From: Symsagittifera roscoffensis
Lineage: Eukaryota > Xenacoelomorpha > Acoela > Convolutidae
Reading direction: 5' to 3'
Assembly: GCF_963678635.1 (NCBI RefSeq)
Contig: NC_087070.1
Coordinates: 22,617,419 to 22,681,418, forward strand
Length of the DNA stretch: 64,000 bases
A program made the position numbers and the translations under genes. This document shows positions 18,401 through 30,135 of the stretch, one piece after another (the first letter of the stretch is position 1; each line of letters opens with the position of its first letter). The notes beneath the pieces were generated by a model. It was not told the origin of the DNA. It saw nothing but the letters and a program-made list of their open reading frames with translations, and made no database searches.

Positions 18401-19995
18401 TTCAGATCCAGTTATCAATCACTATTGCAATAGAAAAATATCTGTCACGCTTGTAAGTTATTTTCAACTTATAAACCTAAACTCAAGTAGTAAACGAAAT
18501 TGTACTGGAAATTGGCAAGGAGTTAGGGGGTTGAGGTGGGCGAAAAATGTATCGATAGTATGGACAGTCAGAAGGGGTGATATATTAAAATAGGTTGCAC
18601 GTTTTACTTTCCACTAGTTTAAATCTTTATAAATAGAATATGTACTCAATTCATAGAATTGATCCCAACCATCTGCTTATTGAGCCAAAGTGTTAACCAC
18701 TATAATATGCAGTCTCTAAACATAACACGATTGACCCAACTTATACAGGATTGATAGACAAGTTGACTCGCGTCAATACATGAGTCGAACACGAACCTTA
18801 CATTATATACATGTTGCCCAAAATTTTTCGGCATTGTCAATAAAGAAATCTCTAAAAGTAATCTCTAAAGTAATCGCTAAAATTGTGAGATCTGGCATCA
18901 ACTTCTGGTTGATCTGAATGCATTTTTTTACCAAGTACAAAAATTTCTTTGCGATCCCTTTAAATTAATTCAAAAATTGCAGTGATGAGTACAGTCCAAT
19001 CCATTTATTTTATACTTCCGAAAAAAATTAACAGCGGACATTGTTCGACACACAAAATCGGGAAAGGACAACTGTGGTTGACAAATGCGGTCGGTATTCA
19101 GGTCGGTCACCCCAACTCGGAATGTAAACACCTAATTTCAACCATATGTTAGCATCATACACAACATTGTAGCCTTGCTCCTCATGTTGTGACTTCTTGT
19201 TTGTGCGACAAAAATAGGAAGCTCAAAATTAAGTTACAAAATAAAACAAACCTACGTTACATTGACTAGATATGTTTTTGAGAGCTTTAAATAGAAATAA
19301 AAAGTGTAACGACAAAAAATCGAGGATAGGGTGGAACGTTGGCAATTCAGTTTGTAAGTTTGATCAAGTTCTGCAATTCAAAAGAAAGAATAGTTTAGAC
19401 AAAAAAGTTTTAATGTACATCTCATGAGCTTTATTTGTGTACAAAAATTGTTTTTTTTTCTTAAATATAATTAACTTGATAAGAACTACTCTTGACAAAC
19501 TTTTGCTTTTATTTGAAGCTGTCAAAATTGTTTGCGTATGTCTGCAAGCAACCTTCAGAACCAGTCAATCGTAGTTCTGCTTCATTTATTTTAATTCTTT
19601 TTGTAAACATTTCGTTATGGCACACAGTATAGCTCACCTTGGCTCTTTTTTACAACTTCGTGCAAACAAGAAAATCGTAATTACTCTCGAGTTGAAGTGG
19701 TCGTTATATGTATCGACCCAAAAAGTCGACCGTTGTACTTTCTCAACTCTGTGGGTTGAACAATGTCTGATATCAACTTCACTTTAAATTGATTACTTAT
19801 TCGGAGCGTCATTTTTTTACCTACCGACATGTATTTACGTGCATGTTCGTCAAAATAATTCGTGGTGGGAGGGTTAATAAAATGACTTTTATTAACCCTC
19901 CCACCTTATATTTTTGTTCAAAAATCCTTACCTTGGTATCCGACAATGTATGGTAGTCGAGGACTAGGACGTGGCGAAGTGATGTTCACAGCCAT
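13003..19995 (-). CDS. Multi-exon GYxGHxP-motif protein, probably ciliary microtubule-associated
   Basis: Exons on the minus strand: 19995-19932 (ATG, 21 codons), 17349-17152, 16681-16654 (28-nt microexon), 16574-16351. All have GT-AG borders and matching phases. Two further exons, 14382-14321 and 13245-13003, also fit in phase, giving 819 nt (272 residues), but are less certain. The joined product shows GYQGHVP (19-25), GYDGHIPRY (88-96) and IPRYGGFVP (163-171), the first two followed by G(R/K)SF. The G-Y-x-G-H/F-(I/V)-P pattern with a later GxSF/GxTF is typical of DUF2475/CIMIP2 (FAM166)-like proteins that decorate ciliary doublet microtubules. Residues 117-150 are Ser/Lys-rich. Start context is good (acaATGG). 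The specific family name is inference. The splice chain through exon four is strong because the motif GYQGHVP is split exactly across intron 1. Confidence 0.75.
14321..14389 (-). CDS. Possible fifth exon of the GYxGHxP gene, frame ambiguous
   Basis: This 62-69-base segment is GC-rich relative to its surroundings and is followed by a strong donor (gtaagt, minus strand). With the acceptor before 14382 it continues the gene in phase as TGEKGTSVLYELYIVELITM. With an acceptor before 14389 and another frame it reads TRHWRKGYECPLRALHC. Both frames are open and both fit the incoming phase. Only the first gives a phase compatible with the proposed last exon. Confidence 0.4.
15232..15402 (+). mobile_element. 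Truncated MITE end of the CACTAGTGGACAAA family
   Basis: It aligns by eye with the left arm of the element at 27105: gaatggacaaaatttaacgc, then caaattcaggattttac, and later agagcaaatcgtcagagg and taccatcttt. Only one arm is present. Confidence 0.55.
15406..15450 (+). repeat. (GA)n microsatellite
   Basis: Nearly pure alternating GA for about 35 bases with flanking purine-only sequence; it lies at the inner edge of the truncated MITE. Confidence 0.95.
15900..16210 (+). repeat. Dispersed repeat family R1 (copy)
   Basis: It shares ordered blocks with other places in the window: a cccataactttacaaaaa block followed by a ggagaaaaaa...cgagcac block. Related copies lie at 29225-29500 (inverted), 39010-39230, 39840-40020 and 52020-52200. 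No ORF or terminal repeat identifies the class. Confidence 0.5.
17350..19931. other. First intron of the GYxGHxP gene
   Basis: 2.6 kb without credible exons on either strand. It contains a perfect hairpin near the donor (19864-19905). Confidence 0.55.
19864..19905. repeat. Perfect 19-bp inverted repeat with 4-base loop
   Basis: Arms ggtgggagggttaataaaa (19864-19882) and its exact complement (19887-19905) around tgac. It lies in intron 1, 26 bases after exon 1 on the minus strand, and carries AATAAA on the plus strand and its complement in the other arm. Confidence 0.9.
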
Positions 19996-20212
19996 TGTTA
20001 TCACAACAAATCAACAACCATCCAAAACAGCTATTAAAACGACAAAAAATATCTTTTTTGATTTAGTTTTGATTTTTTTTTGAAACAGCTAAATTATCAA
20101 GAAGAATCAAAAGAATGAAAAGCCTGTTGTGATTATTAGAGTGATGCTTCAAAGTTAGTTTTAATACACACAAACTCGTAAATTTGAACGTTTGAATGAT
20201 TCGCTTAAACGT

Positions 20213-20665
20213 TTTGTTTAAAACGCTGGAATGAACAAGCAGATTATAAATGTTTGATTAAACGCAGTTTTATGGTTCAAATCAATGAGCTGCTTCAAAA
20301 AAGGTTCCAGAAATGAACAAATTTTATTCAAATGGCAACACATCACCAGCATTTTAGACAAACCATTACTGAAATCGATTAGTTTAAGCAAATGATTTGC
20401 AAGGCTTCACTAATTTGTCTCCTAGTTAAGCTGGAAAACTAGGTCTCCTAGTTACGCTAGTTTGTTTAAAACGCTGGAATGAACAAGCAGATTATAAATG
20501 GTTGATTAAACGCAGTTTTATGGTTCAAAACAATGAGCTGCTTGAAAAAAGGTTCCACAAATGATCAAATTTTATTCAAATGGCAACACATCACAGGATT
20601 TTAGACAAACCATTACTGAAATCGATTAGCTTAAGCAAATGATTTGCAACGCTTCACTACTTTGT
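20213..20665 (+). repeat. Direct duplication of about 205 bp
   Basis: Copies at 20213-20418 and 20461-20665, offset 248 bp, about 93% alike by eye (for example cgctggaatgaacaagcaga in both). The 40-base linker contains two short ctcctagtta motifs. Confidence 0.85.
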
Positions 20666-21279
20666 TGCATAGTTACGCATAGATATATAATTTTGTTAAA
20701 CTTCTATGACCCCTTCTCACTGAAATTTCTAATCTCTTAAAAATTTTTGATGCATTCAAAAAACAGAAAGCGTTCAAAAATCATTGAAAAATTGGGAATA
20801 TTCAACAACCCAGATAGCTGAGACTTCAACACTGACTGCATTCGATGTGCTAAATGTTCACTTTTTTCAAAATTCTAAGCGTTTGTTGGCTGGAGTTCGA
20901 AAATTTGCAGTTTCAGGTTGGAAAAAGTCTCAAAAGGACTACCTAGTTCAAAAAGTCCCAAAAGGACAAGCTAGTTCGAAACATATGTTAGAAGGTCGTT
21001 TATGGGAGCAACTGATCCTCGGATGAAGGTTTGCGATATATGTTTCAACTGAAGTCGAATTGAAATTCAAAACTTAAAATTGAGCCAGTGAAAAAACATT
21101 AAATCACACATAATTTCAAAACATAAAGTCAAACTCAAAGTCAAATCGAAACTGTTCGTTTGAGGGCAAAACCCTGAACGTTCCGACTGCCTTTTAAAGT
21201 TTAGGGAGTTCGCTTTCGAGAAAATTGATGAAATATAAAAAACATGTTTTTTTTTCAGACCATTAAGAGGCCAAATTGT

Positions 21280-21810
21280 GCATTTCGTGAAGCGGATTCC
21301 GCAACAGGGAAAAATCAGATTTGTCGCAGAATTAGCAACAAAGCTATTTTTCTTTGATCTTCTTAGTTGTTTTGGATTCCACGGACAAATAACTAAAACA
21401 CTGTATTGCTCAAAATTGCTCTAAAAGCAGGCAACTTTGCGGAATCCGCAACAAAACATGTGGAATCCCGAACTAGTTCGTGGAATCCATGAACAAATAA
21501 TATTATATGTGTTTAGTAAACTTAAGTTGTCGTGGAATCCGCAAATTGTAAGCGGAATCCGCAAATTATAAGCGGAATCTGCAAATTATAAGCGGACTCC
21601 GCAAATTGTCAGCGGAACCCGCATAATTGTGCGGACTCCATTTACATTTGCGGTATCCGGAACAAATACCTATATTCGCTCGTTGCGGAGTCCGCAACAA
21701 AATCAATGTGCCGACAAAATTTACGTTACAGGTATTTGTAGGCGGATACCACAGAAATTTTGTAAATGGAATCCACTTACATTTTGGAACATCTGTAAAT
21801 AGAACATAAT
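21280..21810 (+). repeat. Dispersed repeat with palindromic GCGGAATCCGC minisatellite (copy 1)
   Basis: The segment contains many variants of gcggaatccgc, itself a near-perfect palindrome, tandemly spaced by about 20 bp at 21536-21625 with aaattgtaa or aaattataa spacers. A second, diverged copy in the same orientation lies at 39240-39800, preserving flanking blocks such as ctgtattgctcaaaatt and tttacgttacaggtatttgt. Overlapping ORFs here on both strands are by-products. Confidence 0.8.
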
Positions 21811-23749
21811 ACAATTAGCATATAGCTAATCATTCAATAGGTCAAATAGCATGCCTCAGTTCAGTTTTGAATGATTTCTAAGGCGGATTAAATCTCTGCT
21901 AACGCGTTACTGGCATAAAGTATTTTTAGATTATTAGTTATCTCATGTTGGCCATACTGGCAACCTTTCAACCCCCATAACCTTACGATATACGTCACCT
22001 TACGAAATTGTATAATAAATTGATTTTTATTATAGGGAGGAATTAGGTCGGCACTCAAAGAAAAACTCAAGCTCAAAAAGTGATTGACGTCAAAGTCAAA
22101 TTATAAAAGTGAATTGCCCATCTTAGTCAAAAGTTATTTTCCGCCATCAACAAAGTTCTAAAAGAGTTCAATGAAAACGATTATAACAAAGTGATCAATT
22201 ATTTAGATGTTCTTAATGAGCAGCTAAGCAGACATATTTGCTGATTCTATTAAGGACCTCCATAACAAGGCCTAGAAAAGCTTCTAACATCAAGTATATC
22301 CCCCTTATAAAAAATCTATTACTAAAAACAGTTAATTCAACAATAAACTTCAATCATTGATTTAACAAATTGACTAATTCAAGAAAAAAAGGATTTTGTT
22401 TGTAGAAAACAGTTTACTTTTTTTTGCAGTTAGAAGGGGTGATATTAGTTGAGATGTTTTGGAAAGAATGCATGGATCTTGTTAACTAATTCCTCATTAT
22501 TACAAAGAATTAGTGAGGGCAAATCTTGAGAATGACTAAACATGTTTTAGAGGGGGATCTAGATAAAACAAGAAATCTGAACTGGCCAGGACTAGTTTTG
22601 GTCCAGTAATCATTGAAAATCAAAAAAATCTTGCGAAAGTTTTTTTTCTGCCTGCGAGCGATACTGCAATATTTCAAACAGCGATAACTAGTCTCGAAAC
22701 AATAAACTCAAGAAAACATAGCATCAATTTGGAGTAAAAAGAAGTAGCAAGGCCCAGCCAGAAGTAATTTTTCTCGTAACTACAAAGCATTGAGTCCTAT
22801 TTGAATTAATTTGCAAGGATTTGTCGCCTTTCGTAATCGCAATGCTTTGTCGCCTGCTACGACTGTCAACTGCGACGAAGCGTTGCAATACTTTCTTCGA
22901 TAAAAAGAAATTTTGGTAAAATCTCAAATCGCATAACTCACAAATGGCATAAAATAAAACTTTTCACAAATGGCAAAAGTTTCAAGTTTTCATTGTAATT
23001 CAAACATTTTCTATCAATTTCTAATTCTGACATTTTATCAGGAACGAAAACATGTTAACAAGTTTCGGAATTAATTGCTTCTAAAGGAATGTAAAGCGAC
23101 AAGTTTGTCGAAAAAATTGACCACAGGAAGCTTATCAATAACCGCAAGCGTATGCTTTTCGCTTTTGATAAAAAAATTCTACAATTTTTTCAAGATTAAA
23201 TGTCAACCAATATTCGAACTGACAACTTGAATTATTTTATCACATTGTTCACGAAAAAGTTGTTCTCGATTTTTCAATGCAACTGGTGCATGAATTTTGT
23301 GCCATTTGGGAAATTTTTAATTTTCATGCCATTTGGGAATTATACCATTTGAGACAAAATCGAAAATTTGCTGGAGTTCTTACTGGGAATACGACACAAG
23401 TTTGAGATTTATATATTAATTGAAGAACCAAATTTCTTCAATTATCATATATCACTCGAACTCATTTGGTCTTTTTTCGCCAGTTAGCTTTATTTTAAGT
23501 TTCTTGTTTAGCAGCCAATTAAAGGGAAAATTGCAAGTCAGAAACAACTATATTGTCAGTTTTTTTAAAACAGACAGAATGTTGCTATGAATTCTTACCC
23601 GCACCAACAACAAATATTTTCGGAATGATATTATATGATTTTAAATCGATTTTAAATCATTTCAAATCGATTAAGAAGGAACGTTTGAGAAACTGAAATG
23701 GGGTTTAAACTGATTGAATTTAATCTTTCCTGAAAACGTTGGATCAATT

Positions 23750-24200
23750 TTAGTGTCAAAAACATCGACCTATATCATTTTGGACGGAAACAAATCAGAA
23801 TCAGATCTGGAGTTCACAATTTTGCTCTAAAATCATAGAAAGTAATCAATGTAAACATAATCATGAGCAAAAATCTACTTGAAAATAGGAAATTAGTCGA
23901 TATAAATCAGATTTTGAAATGAAAAGTATGCCATTAAATCATATGAATTCATGAATGCAAATCAGGGTTTGACTGATCAAAATTTATTTAACGAAAAAAG
24001 AAAATGGTCAAAGCAAATCAGGTTTAAAGTTCAAAAGTATGCAAAAAATCTTAGAAAATCATCAACGTAAAGCAGGTTTTCAAAATCATGGTGAAAATTA
24101 TGCAATTGAATCATATAAAATTTTTCAAATCAAGTTTTGTGCTGAAATTCATGCAAAGAATCAAGAAAATGGTCACTTATATACCAGAGTTGGAGCTCAA
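23750..24200 (+). repeat. Degenerate tandem repeat (about 60-70 bp units)
   Basis: Recurring blocks of aaatcaggttt, agtatgca and aaatcat in the same order suggest an eroded tandem array. Unit length is approximate. Confidence 0.4.
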
Positions 24201-25973
24201 AATCTGCAATGAAATCTTAAGAGGCAATTCAAAATATTCCATTTTGAAATTATTTTGAAACATTGAAAAATTTTGGTCTTTTTTATGATACCAGACGATA
24301 CAGATTCAAATTTAAAAAAGATGGGCAATGCAGCAAGGTAGCACAAAGTCCAAATTGATAAAACAAAAAGATTCGAATGAAATTTTTGATTTAAATCGAT
24401 TTGAATTAAGTAGCCCAGAATGTTCCGACCATATTCTTGCACTTGAAAGTCGTTTTTTTTTGTACGTGGTTTGATAAAAAATATTGGACAAGAGCCTAAG
24501 GCTTATGGATATTTGACAATCTTTGTAAAATTGGCAAGATGGACAACAGTTGTAGTCAAAGGCTGAGTTAAAAAAATTTTCACGCCGCATCCTTCTTCTA
24601 TAACAAAGCCTAATTTACGCCTGCAACCTCGGTTTATTCGCTCGAAATTATACTAAAAATGAAAAATTTCAAACTGGTTTTTCTCGAAACTGTAATTTTT
24701 TGAAAAAGTTCAAAAGCGTTCAAATCACGACTGCAAGGGTTTTAATAAGTACATTACTCAACCCTGTTCAATGAATAATTGTGGTACCTAATTTTGCGAG
24801 GAAAACAAAAAGAAAAAATTAACCAAAAAAAAACAAATACAAAGTTTCTCCCCACTTTCAGTGGTCGGAACAAAACGTAGATTTAAGTCGATTCAAAATA
24901 GAATTGCATCAATTTTTTAGCTGAGAATTAAGATCAATTCATCGAGTTTATATTGATCCAAATCAATGTTTTCTATTCTAATTTTTTTTTTCATAATAAA
25001 ATGATCTTAATTCTTTTTTGTCAGTGCGGGTACCAATTTAAGCAAACATAACTATTTTTGTTCAGAAATTACAGTTTCAACAGCATATCCAAGTTTGTTT
25101 GATGCTCGGTCTGGACACACTCATTGTGATAATTTATCGATTCTTCTGCATAACCGTTAAGAATCATGAAGCAGTTTCAGATTTTAAGCTTGAAGCTCCA
25201 GAGAATTCTTGCACAACTTGAAGTAAATAGACAGAATGGATGATTTTTTATATGGCTGCCTGCATATTTTTTAATGTGTATTAATGGCAGAAGCGCTTAG
25301 AAGAGGTTTAAAAACGATTTCAACTAATAGCAGTTTTTTATGGATAAATGATCATTGATTTTCAGTGCTGCGTGAACATCGAGTGTAGTAGAGTTTAGTA
25401 ACAGTTAGTAAACCTAGTATGCTTACAAAAAACTAGGTTAGTAAAAAAAGTAACGTTAAAGCCAAAATATAATAAATTGTAAATCATAAAACCATTTTAT
25501 TGGAAAGCTTTCTAAGCCTGAAGCCAAACCAATTATTTCTAAGCTAATCCATTACTTTTCACGTATTTGAAAATTGATTTTTATGCGACATCGTTCAAAA
25601 ACTAGATAAAACAAAGCAAAATAATAATGAAACGATAAGCGAGGAAAACAATTATATTATATTTCCACGAAAAATAAAACAGTAACATCCGAAATTTATT
25701 AGCCCTAGTTTTTTTGTTTCCTGCGTCAGTTTGCTAACTGTTTTTTTCTTGGATTTTGAAAACGGGCTGCATAGTTCCACGGTGTTCTCGCAATGAGATT
25801 TCGTTTGGTTGTAAATGTAATAACTTTTACAAAGAATGGAATCTAATTTGCACACAATTTATTATTATTATTAAAAAATATGATTCACAAAAGGCAAAGA
25901 CCTTGGCACGAATCATACTTGGATTTTCACGAACATTTTCACAAACATAAGTTTATCATGATACCAAAAATTT

Positions 25974-26345
25974 ATGAAATGAAATTTGTTTCGAGAAAAA
26001 AATTGTTTGCTCACATATCAATTATTAAATTAACTATTCTTCCATTTTTCAATTTTCAACATGATAGTCAACATGACCAAAAATTCAACTTTCAACATGA
26101 TCAAAAAATTATGAAATGAACTTTATTTCGAGAAAAAAATTTTTCGCTCATATATCAATTATTAAATTAATTAATCGTCCAGTTTTCAACTTTCAACATG
26201 ATAGTCAATATGACCAAAAATTCAACTTCAAACATGATCAAAAACTTATGAAATGAAATTTGTTTCGAGAAAAAATTTTTTTGCTCACATATCAATGATT
26301 AATTTAACTATTTTTCCAGTTTTCAACTTTCAACATCAGAGTCAA
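25974..26345 (+). repeat. 137-bp tandem repeat, about 2.7 units
   Basis: The block atgaaatgaa(a/c)ttt starts at 25974, 26111 and 26248, exactly 137 bases apart. Each unit contains tttcgagaaaaaa, a gctcacatatcaat-type block and tttcaacatgat(agtca). Confidence 0.85.
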
Positions 26346-26816
26346 TTAATCGGAGCAGAAGGGGTGACTTGTTGGCTTGTTTAGTGCAGCACATTCAAAG
26401 CAAAATTCATTATCTTAAGAAATTTTCATTATCTTAAACTATTTTTTTTTCAGTTTTACGTAAGAAGTTGTTTGAGGCACGTTGCATGGATATTCACATG
26501 ATTTAGTAATAAGGTTAAAACCTATAAGTGGTTACTCAAAGCACAGTTAAATTAAGCACTGATTTTTTTTGTACAGTTATATACCACATAGATTTTTTTT
26601 TTCGATGAAGATTTTCATAATCAGAGGAATAGTATCGCAAAGTAGATGCAGCTGGAACAAAGGGTAATCAAGTCGAAAAGTCAGTGCTCTCTTCAATTTG
26701 TACCGCTCAGCTACAAGATACTTGAAACTTGAAAAACTTGAAACTTAGAGGGGACACTTGAATTATGGATCTTTGATCTTAGTAGACAAGCAACAGCTTG
26801 TATTGCATCGAGAAAA

Positions 26817-27032
26817 TTGAAAAACCCGACAAATCGAAACACGCAGAGTAGGGGTTTGAACAAATTCGAGATGCAATATAAATTGTTGCGTACACTAGCG
26901 GACAAAACTAAGCGCAATGAGGTAAAATTGCACATTAGTTGTTCAACTGAAGCACGACAACATGTTGCACACATGTTTTCAAAACGAAATAAGTGTTCGT
27001 CTAAAAAACGATCAACCAACGAGTTGATTAAG
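26817..27032 (+). CDS. Uncertain 71-codon ORF, unrecognised
   Basis: A Lys/Arg/Ser-rich ORF in slightly GC-richer DNA. The antisense strand is open too. Inside it, cgtacactagcggacaaaac resembles the terminal repeat of the MITE starting at 27105, so the ORF may be remnant transposon sequence rather than a host exon. No domain recognised. Confidence 0.2.
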
Positions 27033-27104
27033 TGAGTTTGTTACTTTTTCAATTTTGACTTCTGTTGATTAGTCTCCAAAAAATCCCTGAGTATTTGTTT
27101 TCTA

Positions 27105-27706
27105 CACTAGTGGACAAAATTAAGCGGAAATTCAGGATTGTACTCTAAAAAATGTATGTTTTCAATGTAATTCATGGACAACATTTCCTTCGAAGTTAGT
27201 AAAATTTTTACATCGACCGAGAGCAAATGATCAGAGCTACCATCTGTGAAAGTATCAATTTTGGTTTCAATAACTTAGGACTGTAATCCGGGTCTGAAAA
27301 TGCCAGTCTTCATAATCTGCACTAAGTTTTGCGTCGTAGTAAAAATTTTCTGGCGGAGTGAAAAAGCAGAGTAAAAAATTTGTTCATGCAACGTGAAACA
27401 TTCTCAGCGAGAAAATGGAAATGTTTAGTGTGAAAATTTTACTAAACTCAGACCTTTGTTTTTTACTCACGCAAAGTGAAAAACTTAGTTCGGATGAGAT
27501 AAACTGGCATTTTTAGACCCGATTACATTGGTAAGTTATAGAAACCAAATGATGATACTTTCACAGATGGCAGCTGTGATCATTTGCTCTCGGTCGATGA
27601 AAATATTCTATTGAATTTTGAAGGAAGTGTTATCCAAAATGTACATTGAAAACAGGCATTTTACAGTGTAAAATCTTGAATTTGCGTTTAAGTTTGTCCA
27701 CTAGTG
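27105..27706. mobile_element. Fold-back MITE, Tc1/mariner type (TA target site)
   Basis: The element is flanked by TA at 27103-27104 and 27707-27708. It begins CACTAGTGGACAAA and ends with the complement, and the two arms are alike for about 210 bp (for example atcgaccgagagcaaatgat and its complement). The inner part is also partly inverted, so the whole 602-bp element folds on itself. There is no transposase ORF. Confidence 0.85.
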
Positions 27707-28533
27707 TATAACAGGAACATTAACTTTGAATAAAATACTTAACTGGATTAGCTAAACGCACACTTGTAGTTTTTTTTTCAATTTTCATGTTTTTTAATCT
27801 ACAGTGCTGATTAAAAGTACCCGGACAAAACAAACAAAGCTTGATGTTTGAAACTGTTGCTGTCTATTTTTGTTGAATTTTGACGAAAGGTGGTTTAGAA
27901 AGATTTTCAAAATTAAAGAAAAAGTTTTATTGTGAAACTATTTTGCAAATTTCAGGCCCAAAATGGTACCCCAACACTGATCTTCTTGATTTTTTTTAAT
28001 CAATTTTGGTTTAAACCAGAAATATCAAATGCATTCCGAATCAAATTCTATCAAATATATTAAGCTTCCTATTTAGCGCACAACATTCAGAAGGGTATAA
28101 TTAAAATTTCAATTAAAAAATGAAAGAAGAGTTTTCAAATATAAGTTTATTGCCTATATAAAGTAAAAAAGACATTTTTGCGCTGTTAAACTAAAAAAAA
28201 GTATTTATACAAAATTTAGAAGATAAAAACCGTCATGAACTTTGTTGCTAGATAAGAAGTTCTTTTTGATATAACTTTATTGGAAATTTATTTGATAGTT
28301 CTTGCGTAGTTTGTGACTGACAAAAAAACCAAAAAAATGATCTTTTTTGGTTAAAATTCGTGGGCCCAATTTTTGCAAAATAAATGGCCACATATAAATT
28401 CTTGAGAAAATTTATGCAAGTTTTTACCACCGGCGTTTTCAGTCTAGTTCGACCTATTTTGAAGTTTGAGAAAAAAGCGTTTTAAATTTCTCATTTTATT
28501 CGTTTTGCCTAGATAACGCAAATGAGCACTGTA

Positions 28534-28920
28534 CACTAGTGGTTAAAATAAAAGACAAATTCAGGCTTATTATTCTTTAAAAAACTGATCTCAGGTAACA
28601 ATTGATCTCAAGTACTCGGTATCAAAATATCATTGCTTGGTTTCAAGCACTTTCTAGTTTATTTTGTTCCTAATCAGCCAGTATTCAATATCTGCTGTAG
28701 ATTTTTATTGAGAACGAACACTTTCTCGAATAAGCTCGAAGAAGTAAATTTTTGATCATTTCATGTGAAGTTTTTGCAGGGAGAAAGATGAATGATTGTG
28801 TGTGATAGCTTTCCTATGCTCGGCTGTGTCTCGCAACTCTAGGAAAATAATATCCAAAATTATCCTTGAATTTAAGCATACTACAGTGTAAAAACCTGAA
28901 CTTTTGTTTAATTTTGTCCA
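28534..28920. mobile_element. Diverged MITE of the same family
   Basis: TA then CACTAGTGG at 28534. The right arm (ctacagtgtaaaaacctgaa ... aattttgtcca) ends at 28920 but has lost the terminal CTAGTG. Confidence 0.65.
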
Positions 28921-29224
28921 AAAGAAAAATTTGGGCCTTAATTTGAGCAATTTTAATTAACGCAATCATTAACATCGAGAGGGAGCAAATAGTTTCCACT
29001 GTTGATATCATCAATTTTTTTCTTAAGTATACCCACTGTTTTATCAAACGCCTGAATATGCGATCTCGCACCAGTTTGAAATATCCCAGTGGTCATAATC
29101 CCACTGGTTTGAAATAGTCCAACTCTTAAAATAGCCGAGCTCAAGATTTTCATCACCTCAAATCTTGTTCAATTCAATTTTTTTTGCTGATACGATTTCA
29201 CATTTCATCAATAATTTTTTGTTG

Positions 29225-29500
29225 TTCCGACTTTTGCAACGAAATAATTTTTTGTTGTTCCGAATTTTTATGCTCGGGTGGTTTTTTTTTCTTCAGACAA
29301 ATTTCGACTTTTTAAATTGCCAGTTTTGACAAAATTTCAATCATTTAAAAGGTATTGTAATCCTGAGCTTGAATTTGAAAAGTTGTTTCATCTGTGATTG
29401 TTTTTTGTAAAGTTATGGGGGTTTAAAGGTTGCCATTTTGGCCAATTTGGGGCAATTAAAACGCGAAATATATTTCGTGCTATTATCATGTAAGCGGAAA
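29225..29500 (-). repeat. Dispersed repeat family R1 (inverted copy)
   Basis: Contains the complement of the R1 blocks: tgctcgggtggtttttt near 29271 and gtaaagttatgggggttt near 29408, in reverse order to the copy at 15900-16210. Confidence 0.5.
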
Positions 29501-30135
29501 TTTACTTATAAATTGTTTCAAAGTGGTTGAAAGAAGCTTATTTGCCATAATTGATTTGTTACAAGGAGCAAAGTTTATATTTTATATGGCGTATTGGGGA
29601 TGATTTTCACAAAAAATCTCAAATTTTAGGGAAAAAAAGTTTTCATTTTATTTTATTACATTTATTTTTTTTGTGTTATTACTGCTCCATAAGCCAAAAA
29701 AAGGCAGTATGAACACTCAGGGCTTTTCACTGATACGAGCAGGCTTTTTTGTTTTAAAAAACATTCTCGTTGCTGCTGCAGATGCAGAAAACTGGCTTTT
29801 TCAGACTCGAATTAAAATGGTTAGTGCTTTAATCCAAGTAGCGATGCATCCATATGTTGTATCTGAGATAATTTGCTCTCAATTGCTCTATCATTTACTA
29901 CTTGAATTCTGATCTAATTGTTGTAAAAAAACAGCCTATTAAACTGGCAAATAAGTGCTCAAGAAATAAAGGCATGAACATGCATTTAAGATTCTTCATT
30001 AGTTCATCATTATTTGGCGCGTTTTTTCCAAAAGTAATTGACTTTAAAGTGACGAGTTATTTTGGTTAACAGTTGGTTAACAGTTTATTGAAAATCTTCT
30101 TTGATTCAATAAATAATATACAGCGATTGGTCAAA

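Larger units (their letters stand above)
19996..30135. other. Ten-kilobase intergenic region, repeat-rich
   Basis: It lies between divergent host genes (minus gene starting at 19995, plus gene starting at 30136), so both promoters should be here; I cannot point to core promoter motifs. No ORF has exon-like composition or splice flanks, with a possible exception at 26817-27032. Its repeats are listed separately. Confidence 0.5.

Noticed and set aside
21566..21814. Overlapping ORFs on both strands
   Set aside because: Fall inside the palindromic GCGGAATCCGC repeat; self-complementarity opens both strands.
25652..26119. Small ORFs over the 137-bp repeat
   Set aside because: Repeat-derived and AT-rich, not conserved in frame between units.
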